From Lachnospiraceae bacterium NK4A144 (GTDB lineage Bacteria > Bacillota > Clostridia > Lachnospirales > Lachnospiraceae): DNA of 64,000 nucleotides. The DNA is taken from NCBI GenBank assembly GCA_000424365.1, contig AUJT01000019.1:1-64000 (forward strand), written 5' to 3'. The position numbers were made by a program, and so were the translations under genes. Under the pieces are notes generated by a model, which was given only the letters and a program-made list of their open reading frames with translations, did not search any database and was not told where the DNA came from. This document shows, piece after piece, positions 34,618-42,642 of this stretch (positions within the stretch are counted from its first letter, which is position 1; every line of letters begins with the position of its first letter).

Positions 34618-35628
34618 TTGTCAGAAGAACAAAGAGACCATCCGCTATATTCGGATACTGCGTATGATGACGCATTTAGAACAATGGAGTCAAGATGCGA
34701 TGATCTTGTGATACCATTTGTTAATCATATGTTTGGAGAAAAGTATGATTCTACAGCGGTTTTAAAAAGACTTCGCAACGAACATTTTGTAGAACATGAA
34801 GATGAATCTACTGATAAAAGGATTACTGATTCATTTTTTGAGATTATTTTTCATGGGATAACGAAAAGATATCATCTTGAATGTGAGAGTAAGAAATATA
34901 CCGGAGAAATATTAGTTAGAATCTTTGAATATGGTACTCAGATAGCGAAGGATGAAGAATCTGGTGACAAATATAAGAGGACTTTCATGTTTCCAAATTC
35001 AGGATTACTGCTCCTGAAAAAAGCAAAAGATGCGCCCGAGGCTGCAACTATAGAGATCATCTTACCAGATGGTAGAGAAGTCACATACCAAGTACCATTG
35101 GTTAAGATGTCTGATTATGATATCGATGTCATTTTTTCTAAAAGGTTGTATATGCTTTTGCCATTCTATATATTCAATTATGAGAATGAACTGGAAGATA
35201 TCAATGACAGCGAAGAAAAGCTCGAGAAGATGTTTTCAGCGTATAAAGAGATTTATGACCGTCTTGATAAGGAGCTGGAACAAGACAATTTGTCCGAGAT
35301 ATCGTTCCATGCTATCATAAGATTGATCCATAAAGTAGCATATAAGTTCACAATGAAATGTGAAAATGTTCAGAAAAAGGTGGGTGATATCATGGGTGGC
35401 AAGGTATTGGATTTACCGGAATTTGTGGCATATGATCAGGCAAAGGCTGAAGGAAAGGCCGAAGGAAAAGCCGAAGAACGCGTAGAAAATATAAAGATTT
35501 TTGTCCGCGATAAGATAGAGGATGAAATTCCGACAGAAAAGATTATTGATAAACTCAAAAAGAACTACAATCTTTCAGTTAAAGAGGCGAAGCAATACAT
35601 AGATCAGTGTATGGCAGAGATAAAGTAA
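34618..35628 (+). CDS. Rpn family PD-(D/E)XK nuclease / putative transposase
   Basis: A 336-residue protein starting at TTG, with AAGGAGA about 7 bases upstream. The N-terminus (PLYSDTAYDDAFRTMESRC) is typical of the Rpn/PDDEXK_2 family. FFEIIFHGITKRYHLECESK holds the Asp/Glu-x-Glu-type catalytic strand of a PD-(D/E)XK nuclease (ECESK). The C-terminus has the low-complexity KAEGKAEGKAE repeat and a terminal segment KIEDEIPTEKIIDKLKKNY typical of this family in Lachnospiraceae. Rpn proteins are DNA endonucleases that promote recombination in E. coli. A terminator follows at 35650. The last 107 codons and the terminator are duplicated at 40062-40479. Confidence 0.85.
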   Translation: MSEEQRDHPLYSDTAYDDAFRTMESRCDDLVIPFVNHMFGEKYDSTAVLKRLRNEHFVEHEDESTDKRITDSFFEIIFHGITKRYHLECESKKYTGEILVRIFEYGTQIAKDEESGDKYKRTFMFPNSGLLLLKKAKDAPEAATIEIILPDGREVTYQVPLVKMSDYDIDVIFSKRLYMLLPFYIFNYENELEDINDSEEKLEKMFSAYKEIYDRLDKELEQDNLSEISFHAIIRLIHKVAYKFTMKCENVQKKVGDIMGGKVLDLPEFVAYDQAKAEGKAEGKAEERVENIKIFVRDKIEDEIPTEKIIDKLKKNYNLSVKEAKQYIDQCMAEIK

Positions 35629-35649
35629 TAGAATAAAGTCGAAATCGGG

Positions 35650-35695
35650 AACTCTCAATGTAAGGTATTAAGATGGCTTACATTGGGAGTTTTTA
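35650..35695 (+). terminator. Terminator of the Rpn-type gene
   Basis: AACTCTCAATGTAAG (35650-35664) pairs with CTTACATTGGGAGTT (35677-35691), 15 bp with one G-U, followed by TTTT. An almost identical terminator is at 40429-40473. Confidence 0.9.
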
Positions 35696-35848
35696 TATAC
35701 AAAAAATTGAAAGCATAACAGTGACTGGCGCTGGAATGTTGAAAGGATAAGTTTGAAACAGAAGGATAGTGGATAGAGAGTATTATAGAGCAACATGAAT
35801 AAGCCATCTTTCGGTGGCTTCAAAATTGAATATATACACAGCACCTAA

Positions 35849-37108
35849 TCAGGAAGCCATACAAGGATCATCTTTTATGATATACCCTCGTTGCTTCAAT
35901 AGATTAAGTGCCTGTGAAGTAGTAAGAGTTTTGCTTTCTTTCACAGGTCGGGATTCAAGAAAGCCATTTGGGTTATAAGGCTTTAAATATGATAGTATGT
36001 GCCAGATAGCGGTCAGGATCATACGGCAGATAGCAATAATAGCTTTCTTGTGTCCGCGACGTGCTTTTATACGTCTATAACGATTGGTGAATTCTGGATG
36101 CTTCTTCGATTTAACCAAAGCATTTGCAACTTGTACCAGAACAGGTTTAAAATAGGAACCAGCACGGGAAATCCGAGTTGATTTGATCTTCTGGTTGCTT
36201 TGATCGTTACGAGGACAACATCCTGCCCAAGAGACGAGGTGTTTAGCTGTGGGGAAGACAGACATATCACCACCGATCTCTGAGAGCACTTGAATAGCAG
36301 TAAGTGGATTCTTATCGAATCCGGGAACAGTTCTTATCAGATTAAGCGTAGCCTCATATTTATCACTGAGACGAAAGATTTCCCGTTCTATTTCTGTTTT
36401 GTGCTTTTCCAATTCATCGATGTGATTAAGGCACTGTCTGAGCTTTACTGCTTGTTCCTCGGATATGGCACCATCAACGGCAGCTTGGATTTCTTCAATG
36501 GAAGTCTTGCACCTGCCGTCAACAAAAGGTGCTACATCAAATGTTTCCCCAGGGTGTTGTAAAATTTGCTCCGTGATGGAGCGGGATGATTTACCAAATA
36601 TATCAGAAAAGACATCGTCAAGTTTGAGGTTGGATACGGTAAGACAGTTGTGAGCACGATTCTTCTCGCCGGTAATCATACAGGTGAGCTTGAAACGGTA
36701 TCTTACCAAATCTCTCAGTTGACGGATATCTGCCGGAGGAATGAAGGATGGCTTAACCATTCCGCACATATAGAGATCGCATATCCATTTGGCATCCTTG
36801 CGGTCTGTCTTATTTCCTTTCATCGGCTTGGTATATTTGGGATGGGAAAGCGTAACCCAGAGGTCATGCTTTTCTAGGATATTGAAAACAGGGATCCAAT
36901 ACTTGCCGGTTGATTCCATGCATATATCGTTACAGTCGTATTTAGCAAGCCAGTCACACAGCTCGTTCAAGCCTCTTGTAAAGGAAGAAAAGCGAGCCTG
37001 CTTATACTCCGTGCGATTGTGGGAATCGGTAATGCCGATACAGGCATAGATCCACGTTTTGTGAACATCAAGTCCACAGCAGTTGTTTTTGATGATTTTG
37101 AAAGACAA
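35849..37108 (-). CDS. IS110-family transposase
   Basis: A full-length 419-residue DEDD transposase. The N-terminal RuvC-like domain shows GLDVHKTWIYACI (first Asp), CMESTGKYWIPV (Glu) and KTDRKDAKWICDL (Asp pair). The C-terminal Transposase_20 domain shows LIRTVPGFDKNPLTAI, HLVSWAGCCPRNDQSNQK with the conserved serine, and RISRAGSYFKPVL. It starts at TTG with a perfect AGGAGG at 8-base spacing on the minus strand (37117-37122). All key residues are present, so the element may be active. IS110 enzymes use a bridge RNA encoded in the element's non-coding end. Confidence 0.93.
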   Translation of the reverse strand: MSFKIIKNNCCGLDVHKTWIYACIGITDSHNRTEYKQARFSSFTRGLNELCDWLAKYDCNDICMESTGKYWIPVFNILEKHDLWVTLSHPKYTKPMKGNKTDRKDAKWICDLYMCGMVKPSFIPPADIRQLRDLVRYRFKLTCMITGEKNRAHNCLTVSNLKLDDVFSDIFGKSSRSITEQILQHPGETFDVAPFVDGRCKTSIEEIQAAVDGAISEEQAVKLRQCLNHIDELEKHKTEIEREIFRLSDKYEATLNLIRTVPGFDKNPLTAIQVLSEIGGDMSVFPTAKHLVSWAGCCPRNDQSNQKIKSTRISRAGSYFKPVLVQVANALVKSKKHPEFTNRYRRIKARRGHKKAIIAICRMILTAIWHILSYLKPYNPNGFLESRPVKESKTLTTSQALNLLKQRGYIIKDDPCMAS

Positions 37109-37122
37109 TAAAATAACCTCCT

Positions 37123-37320
37123 GTAGTTTATAGTTATAAGCTGACAGTGACTGGTCATCCGGCGAGATCGAGTCGACTTCGGAAGAGATAAGTTTACGGG
37201 CTACGATAATGCGCCAATCATTGATGCCTTTAACGGATGACCGACAACATATAGAAATACGAGGTCGCCGCTATACAGCCCCGCCACTCACCTCCACGTG
37301 TTCTGTAGTGTGTCAGTCTT
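37123..37320 (-). ncRNA. Candidate IS110 bridge RNA region
   Basis: This is the non-coding region directly upstream of the transposase, where IS110-group elements encode the bridge RNA. It can form a closing stem, GGTCATCCG (37153-37161) with CGGATGACC (37234-37242), around an internal palindromic AGTCGACT. It has no credible ORF and is more GC-rich than its surroundings. Target- and donor-binding loops cannot be assigned without knowing the element ends. Confidence 0.45.
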
Positions 37321-37431
37321 ATACAAGGAGAATAACAGAAGGATCGAAACTTTGAAACAAAGGATAGCGGAAGAACCATGGTTTCATAACCGCATTGGTG
37401 GCTTTCGCAGAAAGACGGTTTATAGAAAGAA

Positions 37432-37614
37432 ATGGAGCACATGAACGAGGAAGAATTTGAAAAAATACAACCGGTATGTGATCCGTCAGATTGTGACCAT
37501 CCAAATGTTGTAAAAATATATAACAAGGGTATTAATACTGACTATGGATGTACTAAATGTGGTTATTGCCATACTGACAGACATTATTTTGATCGGTCAA
37601 AGGAAAAAGCCTGA
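37432..37614 (+). CDS. Small cysteine-rich protein, 60 residues
   Basis: The product begins MEHMNEEEFEKIQ and carries five cysteines and several histidines in CDPSDCDH and YGCTKCGYCHTDRHYF, suggesting a small zinc-binding knuckle. The RBS is poor (GAAAG). I do not recognise the family. It sits immediately beside the IS110 element and may be a fragment of a larger disrupted gene or a genuine small protein. Confidence 0.4.
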   Translation: MEHMNEEEFEKIQPVCDPSDCDHPNVVKIYNKGINTDYGCTKCGYCHTDRHYFDRSKEKA

Positions 37615-37757
37615 ACGTTAAGATGGACTGTCCGGCGGTACATTGTGGGAGGCGTTATCTGCAGATTATTTTCGGTGGATTTCTCTCCCCGATCGTGCGG
37701 TATGAACTCCAACAGCAGGTTTTCAGCGGCATGGCCGTAGATTGTCGTAGTCTTATT

Positions 37758-38066
37758 TCAGAAGATGCTGTAAGTTCCGTACAGAACGAGATGATCCGGA
37801 AGGATGGCATGGGTATGGTCACAACTGTCACAGATAACCCTTGTAATGCGGAGAGAAAAAGTGATCTTTTTTCCGTTTATAAAGTTGGTTATAGTGCGGT
37901 TATAGTAGGCGTGAACATGGCATTTGCCTTTTGATTTGCATATGGGACAGGTTTCTTTCTCGGGAATGAACTTTTTCATGTAGCTGTCGAAAAGAATTTT
38001 TGATGAAGTTTTTATTTTGCCAAAAGTAAGTTTTTCCTTATCATAACGATGCTGGTTGTTGCGCAC
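37758..38066 (-). pseudogene. DUF6431-type protein, truncated (first remnant)
   Basis: A 102-codon frame starting at GTG. The product has CPICKSKGKCHVHAYYNRTI then ITRVICDSCDHTHAILPDHL, a two-CxxC zinc-ribbon-like start that I associate with DUF6431 mobile-element-type proteins. The family normally continues well past this point (YGSYSLFFIL...), but here the frame stops at YGTYSIF. A shorter remnant of the same region lies at 39761-39890 on the same strand. The 37615-37757 stretch before it holds no confident gene. Confidence 0.6.
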
Positions 38067-38202
38067 ACGCTTTGGATGTTGACTCTGGGATAATTCTTAG
38101 GGTTATATGTGCGTAGAACCACAAAGAATCGCATATTTCAGGCAACCATAATGAGGGCATGACCCTGTACCGGACCTGACGGCGATTGTATAGATAGTTG
38201 GA

Positions 38203-38243
38203 AGAGGAAGAACATATTTTGGTCGGTGGGTTCTTTCTCTTTT
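38203..38243 (+). terminator. Terminator-like hairpin upstream of the 215-residue ORF
   Basis: AGAGGAAGAAC (38203-38213) pairs with GTTCTTTCTCT (38230-38240), 11 bp with one G-U, followed by TTT. Two GTATAC palindromes (38244-38249 and 38260-38265), 16 bp apart, follow and could be operator half sites. The 38067-38202 stretch shows no gene. Confidence 0.5.
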
Positions 38244-38318
38244 GTATACAGATTTATCAGTATACATCATTAAGGGGTATGGACGTCAGGATAAGTGCAG
38301 AAATAATGTGCGGAAAGC

Positions 38319-38966
38319 ATGCACGTTAAGATAGACACAGTATGGGGAGTTCCTAAAATAATCTGCGGGAAACTTGCTGTAGGTGGGAACTATAATCTGA
38401 GGTATTACATACAGATGGAAAGTTATAATAAACAAGATATATACTTGCAAAAAACTCACATAGAGGAAATTGTTCATAAAATAATTGAACAAAATAAGCT
38501 TGTTGAGATGATATCAGGAAAAAGAGAATACTATTATGATGCTTTTGGAAATTTGTTATGGAAATATGATGAAATGTTGATCGATGATGAAATGTGTGAT
38601 GTAGACAGAATTAACATTGAATCATTGTTGGGAGCTGTTGAATATGAATTTTATACGCAAGGATTAAATACTCAAATATATATATTAAGGGGATTGGTAG
38701 AAGGTTTATCAGATGGATATATAAATGGAGATGATTTTGGTAAGGAATTAGCAAAGAGATATTTGATAAAGATTACGAATAATGAGTTTCTATTTAAGTA
38801 TTATCCGTTTAGAGATGTACTTGAGAACGTAATGTATACGTGTAAAAGAAAGCTTAATAATCAGGTTGTTAATGTAGTAGTGAATAATGATGAGATAACA
38901 AATCTGATTATAAGTATTAAATTCAAAAATAAGCGAAAAAAAATAAAAACAGTGGAATGTCTTTAG
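38319..38966 (+). CDS. Uncharacterised AT-rich ORF, 215 residues
   Basis: I do not recognise this protein. It is strongly AT-rich and ends in a basic tail (KFKNKRKKIKTVECL). REYYYDAFGNLLWKYDEM around residue 70 resembles an RHS/YD-repeat unit (YxYDxxGNL), a motif of polymorphic toxins, but a single copy may be chance. No signal peptide or membrane segment. The start is uncertain: ATG at 38319 has GGAAAG only 2 bases away; ATG at 38415 has GAGG at 12 bases. It forms a pair with the next ORF, flanked on both sides by DUF6431 remnants. A toxin, immunity or defence role is only a possibility. Confidence 0.55.
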   Translation: MHVKIDTVWGVPKIICGKLAVGGNYNLRYYIQMESYNKQDIYLQKTHIEEIVHKIIEQNKLVEMISGKREYYYDAFGNLLWKYDEMLIDDEMCDVDRINIESLLGAVEYEFYTQGLNTQIYILRGLVEGLSDGYINGDDFGKELAKRYLIKITNNEFLFKYYPFRDVLENVMYTCKRKLNNQVVNVVVNNDEITNLIISIKFKNKRKKIKTVECL

Positions 38967-38989
38967 CGTAATTTAGAAGGTTATTAAAA

Positions 38990-39721
38990 GTGTTTAATGA
39001 ATATGAACATATTAACAAGATGAAGAGATATGGCTTTGCTTTTATTGGAATCTATGGTTATAAGAAGTATCCTACAATTGGAAGAAAATCTTCGAAAAAT
39101 GATACCAATAAAAATGGGAGTAAGTTTTGGGGAAGAAGAGATGAGATTGTACAATTGTTTGAATTGGGGGATTCAGAATTAATTGAGCATTGTTTGGGGC
39201 TTGAAAATGGCTCACTTTCTGATAATGAAATAGAATGTATTGTTGATTATTTATATGAAAAACATAATTATCGATGTGCAAATGGATTTGAGGTTGGAAT
39301 TAATCGTTATTTTACAGGATATGATAATTATGGAAAAATGGACATGTCGTTGTATATTGGAAAGACATGCGGTTTTTGTGATGAAGCTGTTTCAGATAGA
39401 TTTGATGCATCTGAGGCACGAAATGTAGGAAAAAAGAAGGTAACAAACAATAAACTTAGGATGCGGAGGTTGGAGTACTCGTATGCTGCGAAGGATAGAG
39501 ATTATTTTGATAAAGAAAAGAAAGACATAAAAGGTAATCTGAATGATGTGATTGAATATCTTAATTATAAGATTTATAGGCTTAAACGAGATACGGAATA
39601 TTATAAAAATGTTGGTGGCCCTATCCAAGAAACGAGAATTAACGACGAATTGAAATGGTGTGAAGATTATATAAAAAAATTAATAAAAATTAATGATAAG
39701 TTGGATAAATATGTATTGTAA
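38990..39721 (+). CDS. Uncharacterised AT-rich ORF, 243 residues
   Basis: I do not recognise this protein. It starts at GTG with AAGG at about 9 bases; an ATG at 39020 is an alternative. The N-terminal half contains KRYGFAFIGIYGYKKYPTIG and a cysteine pair in GKTCGFCDEAVSDRFD. The C-terminal 90 residues are lysine-rich and predicted coiled coil (DYFDKEKKDIKGNLNDVIEY onward). There is no membrane segment. It follows the 215-residue ORF after 23 bases in the same orientation, so they are probably co-transcribed. Base composition differs from the glycan operons on both sides, a sign of transfer. Confidence 0.55.
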   Translation: MFNEYEHINKMKRYGFAFIGIYGYKKYPTIGRKSSKNDTNKNGSKFWGRRDEIVQLFELGDSELIEHCLGLENGSLSDNEIECIVDYLYEKHNYRCANGFEVGINRYFTGYDNYGKMDMSLYIGKTCGFCDEAVSDRFDASEARNVGKKKVTNNKLRMRRLEYSYAAKDRDYFDKEKKDIKGNLNDVIEYLNYKIYRLKRDTEYYKNVGGPIQETRINDELKWCEDYIKKLIKINDKLDKYVL

Positions 39722-39760
39722 TAATGATAAGTTTTTATCGAATGATAGTGGGTTTATTGT

Positions 39761-39890
39761 ACATCATGTTACTTTTCGCAAATATATATTCGCACAGGGC
39801 ATTGGGAATAAAGAAGATACTCTAAGTACCGTATGGAATGAGATGATACGGAAGAATGGAATGGGTGTGGCCATAACTGTTACAGATTAC
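39761..39890 (-). pseudogene. DUF6431-type protein, second remnant
   Basis: On the minus strand one frame reads VICNSYGHTHSILPYHLIPYGT, a TAG stop (39822-39824), then SIFFIPNALCEYIF. It parallels VICDSCDHTHAILPDHL of the remnant at 37758-38066, and where that one has Tyr this one has TAG. The frame is otherwise preserved past the point where the first copy ends. It is clearly non-functional. The rest of 39722-40061 shows no gene. Confidence 0.6.
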
Positions 39891-40061
39891 TTTTTTGGCG
39901 TCCGGAGCATGAGAATGAATCTTCTGAGAAGAGAATAACAGCAAGCATTGAGATTATATCAGAAGGTAAGTGTGATACAGACAGGGGTTGAGAGTATTGC
40001 TTGATAAAATTAAGAATAGCACAATACCAAAGTATTAAGATGCTTGTTTGAAGAAAAAAGA

Positions 40062-40407
40062 CCATGCTATCATAAGATTGATCCATAAAGTAGCATATAA
40101 GTTCACAATGAAATGCGAAATTGTTCAGAAAAAGGTGGGTGATATCATGGGTGGCAAGGTATTGGATTTACCGGAATTTGTGGCATATGACCAGGCAAAA
40201 GCCGAAGGGAAAGCTGAAGGAATAGTCGAAGGTGAGGCTAAGGGTAAAGCCGAAGAACGCATAGAGGGCATAAAGATTTTTATCCAAGATAAGATAGAGG
40301 ATGAAATTCCAACAGAAAAGATTATTGATAAACTCAAAAAGAACTACAATCTTTCAGTTAAAGAGGCGAAGCAATACATTGACCAGTGTATGGCAGAGAT
40401 GAAGTAA
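40062..40407 (+). pseudogene. Rpn-type nuclease, duplicated C-terminal fragment
   Basis: Nearly identical to the last 107 codons of the gene at 34618-35628, starting abruptly at the HAIIRLIHKVAYKFTMKCE segment and continuing through KVGDIMGGKVLDLPEF to the stop. It has 8 extra residues in the KAEG repeat (KAEGIVEGEAKGKAEE). The nuclease domain is absent. The homology starts at 40062 (35307 in the parent) and includes the terminator, so it is a segmental duplication and not a gene relic by drift. A frame is open from 40048 but its start is not natural. Confidence 0.8.
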
Positions 40408-40428
40408 TAGAATAAAGATGAAATTGGG

Positions 40429-40473
40429 AACTCTCAATGTAAGGAATGAATATGGCTTACATTGGGAGTTTTT
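40429..40473 (+). terminator. Duplicated Rpn terminator
   Basis: AACTCTCAATGTAAG (40429-40443) pairs with CTTACATTGGGAGTT (40456-40470), followed by TTT. It is a copy of the terminator at 35650-35695 and insulates the heptose-type operon that starts 35 bases later. Confidence 0.85.
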
Positions 40474-40504
40474 ATATACCAATGTATTGAGTGGTTTGAA
40501 AAAT

Positions 40505-41080
40505 ATGGATAAATATATAAGTGATCTAATAACTACATTAAATAATACTTTATTTAAAAATACATTCAATGATGAGGATTATGATTTTAATGAAGGAATA
40601 AAAGCATTAGTTGATGGTTTCAGTGTAAAGAAAACAGATGGCTCAAAAGTGTTCTTCATTGGCAATGGTGGGAGTGCTGCTATTGCAAGTCACATGACAG
40701 CTGATTTTATGAAGAATGGTGGAATTAATACCTATAGTCTTTATGATACTGCGGTAACTACTTGCATTGGTAATGACTATGGTTATGATCAAGTATTTGC
40801 GCGACCGTTAAGTTTTTTGGCATCTGAAGGTGATCTGCTTGTGGCCATAAGTAGTTCCGGAAAATCCCCAAATATTATCAACGCTATAAAGGCAGCTAGA
40901 GATAAGAAAGTTGATGTATATACTTTTACTGGTTTTGATAGTGATAATCCTGTAAGACAGATGGGGGATATAAATGTATATGTTCCATGTGACAGATATG
41001 GGATAGTAGAGTCGATCCATAATCTAATCCTGCAAGAGATAGTAGACATCATTACAGAAAGAGATGGTGTTCAGATATAA
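40505..41080 (+). CDS. gmhA: Sedoheptulose 7-phosphate isomerase (GmhA-like)
   Basis: A 191-residue SIS-domain protein. KVFFIGNGGSAAIASHMTAD is the phosphosugar-binding signature of GmhA, followed by GNDYGYDQVFARPL, DLLVAISSSGKSPNIINAI and ESIHNLILQEIVDII. GmhA converts sedoheptulose 7-phosphate to D-glycero-D-manno-heptose 7-phosphate. The length is normal. The start at 40505 is chosen by family length; upstream in-frame codons from 40418 lie inside the duplicated terminator. First gene of the operon; its stop abuts the next ATG without a gap. Confidence 0.93.
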   Translation: MDKYISDLITTLNNTLFKNTFNDEDYDFNEGIKALVDGFSVKKTDGSKVFFIGNGGSAAIASHMTADFMKNGGINTYSLYDTAVTTCIGNDYGYDQVFARPLSFLASEGDLLVAISSSGKSPNIINAIKAARDKKVDVYTFTGFDSDNPVRQMGDINVYVPCDRYGIVESIHNLILQEIVDIITERDGVQI

Positions 41081-41635
41081 ATGAAAAGAAGGGCGGTTTT
41101 TCTAGATAGAGATGGAGTATTGATAGAGGAACAAAGTTACATAAAGACTTTGGATGAAATGAATATATATCCATTTACAAGCGATTGTATAAAGAAACTT
41201 CATCAAGCAGGATTCTTGGCAATAGTTATTACAAATCAAAGTGGAGTTGCAAGAGGATATCTGACTGAAGAAACTTTGAAGCAGATGAATACGAAACTCA
41301 AAGAAGAAATCGGAGTTGATGATATTTTCTATTGTCCTCATTATTCAAAGGGAGTAATTGCAAAATATAGTTTTAATTGTATGTGCCGTAAGCCTAATAT
41401 TGGAATGATAGAAAAGGCATGCGATAAATATGAGATAGATTTAAGCAGATCATATTTCATTGGTGATAGAAAAACAGATATTGAAACTGGGAAAAATGCC
41501 GGGGTTAAAACTATACTTTTAAGAACAGGATATGGAAAAGCTGATGAAGCAGTTTCGAATTTTGACTATGCATGCGATGATCTAAGAAATGCTGTTAATA
41601 TTTGTATAAGCGGGTTGGGGGAAAAAGAAAAATGA
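41081..41635 (+). CDS. gmhB: Heptose bisphosphate phosphatase (GmhB-like)
   Basis: A 184-residue HAD-IIIA phosphatase. AVFLDRDGVLIEEQSY contains the catalytic DxD; AIVITNQSGVARGYL is motif II; CMCRKPNIGMIEKA supplies the motif III lysine and zinc cysteine; YFIGDRKTDIETGKNAGVK is motif IV. GmhB removes one phosphate from heptose 1,7-bisphosphate to give heptose 1-phosphate. The length is normal for the family. The stop overlaps the next start (ATGA). Confidence 0.92.
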   Translation: MKRRAVFLDRDGVLIEEQSYIKTLDEMNIYPFTSDCIKKLHQAGFLAIVITNQSGVARGYLTEETLKQMNTKLKEEIGVDDIFYCPHYSKGVIAKYSFNCMCRKPNIGMIEKACDKYEIDLSRSYFIGDRKTDIETGKNAGVKTILLRTGYGKADEAVSNFDYACDDLRNAVNICISGLGEKEK

Positions 41636-42624
41636 TTTCTGTTGTAACAGGCGGATGTGGTTTTATAGGATCACATATGGTAGACAGATTGCTAAAAGAA
41701 GGTCATGAAGTTCGTGTGATCGATAATTTCAGTACAGGTCGTCCAGAAAATCTTGAACATCAAAAAGGAAATAAAAAGCTTAGTATTCTTCAAGCAGATA
41801 TATGTGATAAAGAAAGAATACAACCAGTATTTGATGGGGCAGACTGGGTATTTCATTTTGCAGCACTTGCAGATATAGTTCCTTCAATTCAAAGACCACA
41901 GGATTATTTTCATTCAAATGTAGATGGCACATTCAGTGTACTTGAAGCGGCAAAAAAAGCCGGAATAAAAAGGTTTATGTACACGGCTTCTTCTTCGTGC
42001 TATGGAATTCCCGATAAATTTCCAACAAATGAGAATGCGGATATCAGACCAGAGTATCCTTATGCATTGACAAAAAGGCTTGGTGAAGAACTGGCTCTTC
42101 ACTATTCAAAAGTATATAAACTGCCAGTAGTTTCTTTGTGTCTCTTTAATGTATATGGACCGCGTTCCCGAACATCAGGAACATATGGAGCCGTATTTGG
42201 AGTTTTCCTTGGCCAAAAGCTGGCAGGTAAACCTTACACGGTTGTAGGGACAGGGGAACAGACAAGAGATTTTACATATGTGACGGATATAGTAGACGCA
42301 TTTTATACAGCAGCAAAATCTGATGTTGTAGGAGAAAGGTTTAATGTAGGAAGCGAGCATACATATTCTGTTAACAGGCTTGTAGAGCTTTTAGGAGGAA
42401 CTGAAGAAACGATAGTTCATATTCCAAAAAGACCTGGAGAGCCTGACTGTACGTGGGCAGATACGTCAAAGATAAATAAAGTTCTTGGATGGCATCCGAC
42501 AGTTACCCTTGAAGAGGGGGTCAAGCATATGCTTGATAACATAGATTACTGGAAAAAAGCCCCGGTCTGGACTGAGGATACAATAAAAGAAGCAACTGCT
42601 GATTGGTTCAAATATCTGGGGTGA
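41632..42624 (+). CDS. NAD-dependent sugar epimerase/dehydratase (first)
   Basis: A 330-residue extended short-chain dehydrogenase. TGGCGFIGSHMVDRLL is the NAD-binding glycine motif, FHFAALADIVPSIQ follows, and SSSCYG with YPYALTKRLGEEL give the catalytic Ser and Tyr-x-x-x-Lys. RTSGTYGAVFGVFL and RDFTYVTDIVDAF match the UDP-glucose 4-epimerase/GDP-mannose dehydratase subgroup. The start at 41632 overlaps the gmhB stop and has GGGGGAAAAAG upstream. In this operon it probably epimerises an NDP-heptose or a related sugar; the substrate is inference. Confidence 0.88.
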   Translation: MISVVTGGCGFIGSHMVDRLLKEGHEVRVIDNFSTGRPENLEHQKGNKKLSILQADICDKERIQPVFDGADWVFHFAALADIVPSIQRPQDYFHSNVDGTFSVLEAAKKAGIKRFMYTASSSCYGIPDKFPTNENADIRPEYPYALTKRLGEELALHYSKVYKLPVVSLCLFNVYGPRSRTSGTYGAVFGVFLGQKLAGKPYTVVGTGEQTRDFTYVTDIVDAFYTAAKSDVVGERFNVGSEHTYSVNRLVELLGGTEETIVHIPKRPGEPDCTWADTSKINKVLGWHPTVTLEEGVKHMLDNIDYWKKAPVWTEDTIKEATADWFKYLG

Positions 42625-42642
42625 GAATAGGCTGTGAGGGGA

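Larger units (their letters stand above)
35752..37372 (-). mobile_element. IS110-family element (approximate limits)
   Basis: The element contains the IS110-type transposase and its flanking non-coding regions. IS110 elements lack long terminal inverted repeats, so the ends cannot be fixed by eye. The limits given are two similar direct segments, TTTGAAACAGAAGGATAG at 35752 and TTTGAAACAAAGGATAG at 37351, which may be target or end sequences. The downstream side also has a small hairpin, AAGCCA/TGGCTT (35801-35820). Confidence 0.55.

Noticed and set aside
37623-37934. Plus-strand open frame of 103 codons
   Set aside because: Overlaps the DUF6431-type remnant on the opposite strand, whose cysteine motifs are convincing; this frame has none.
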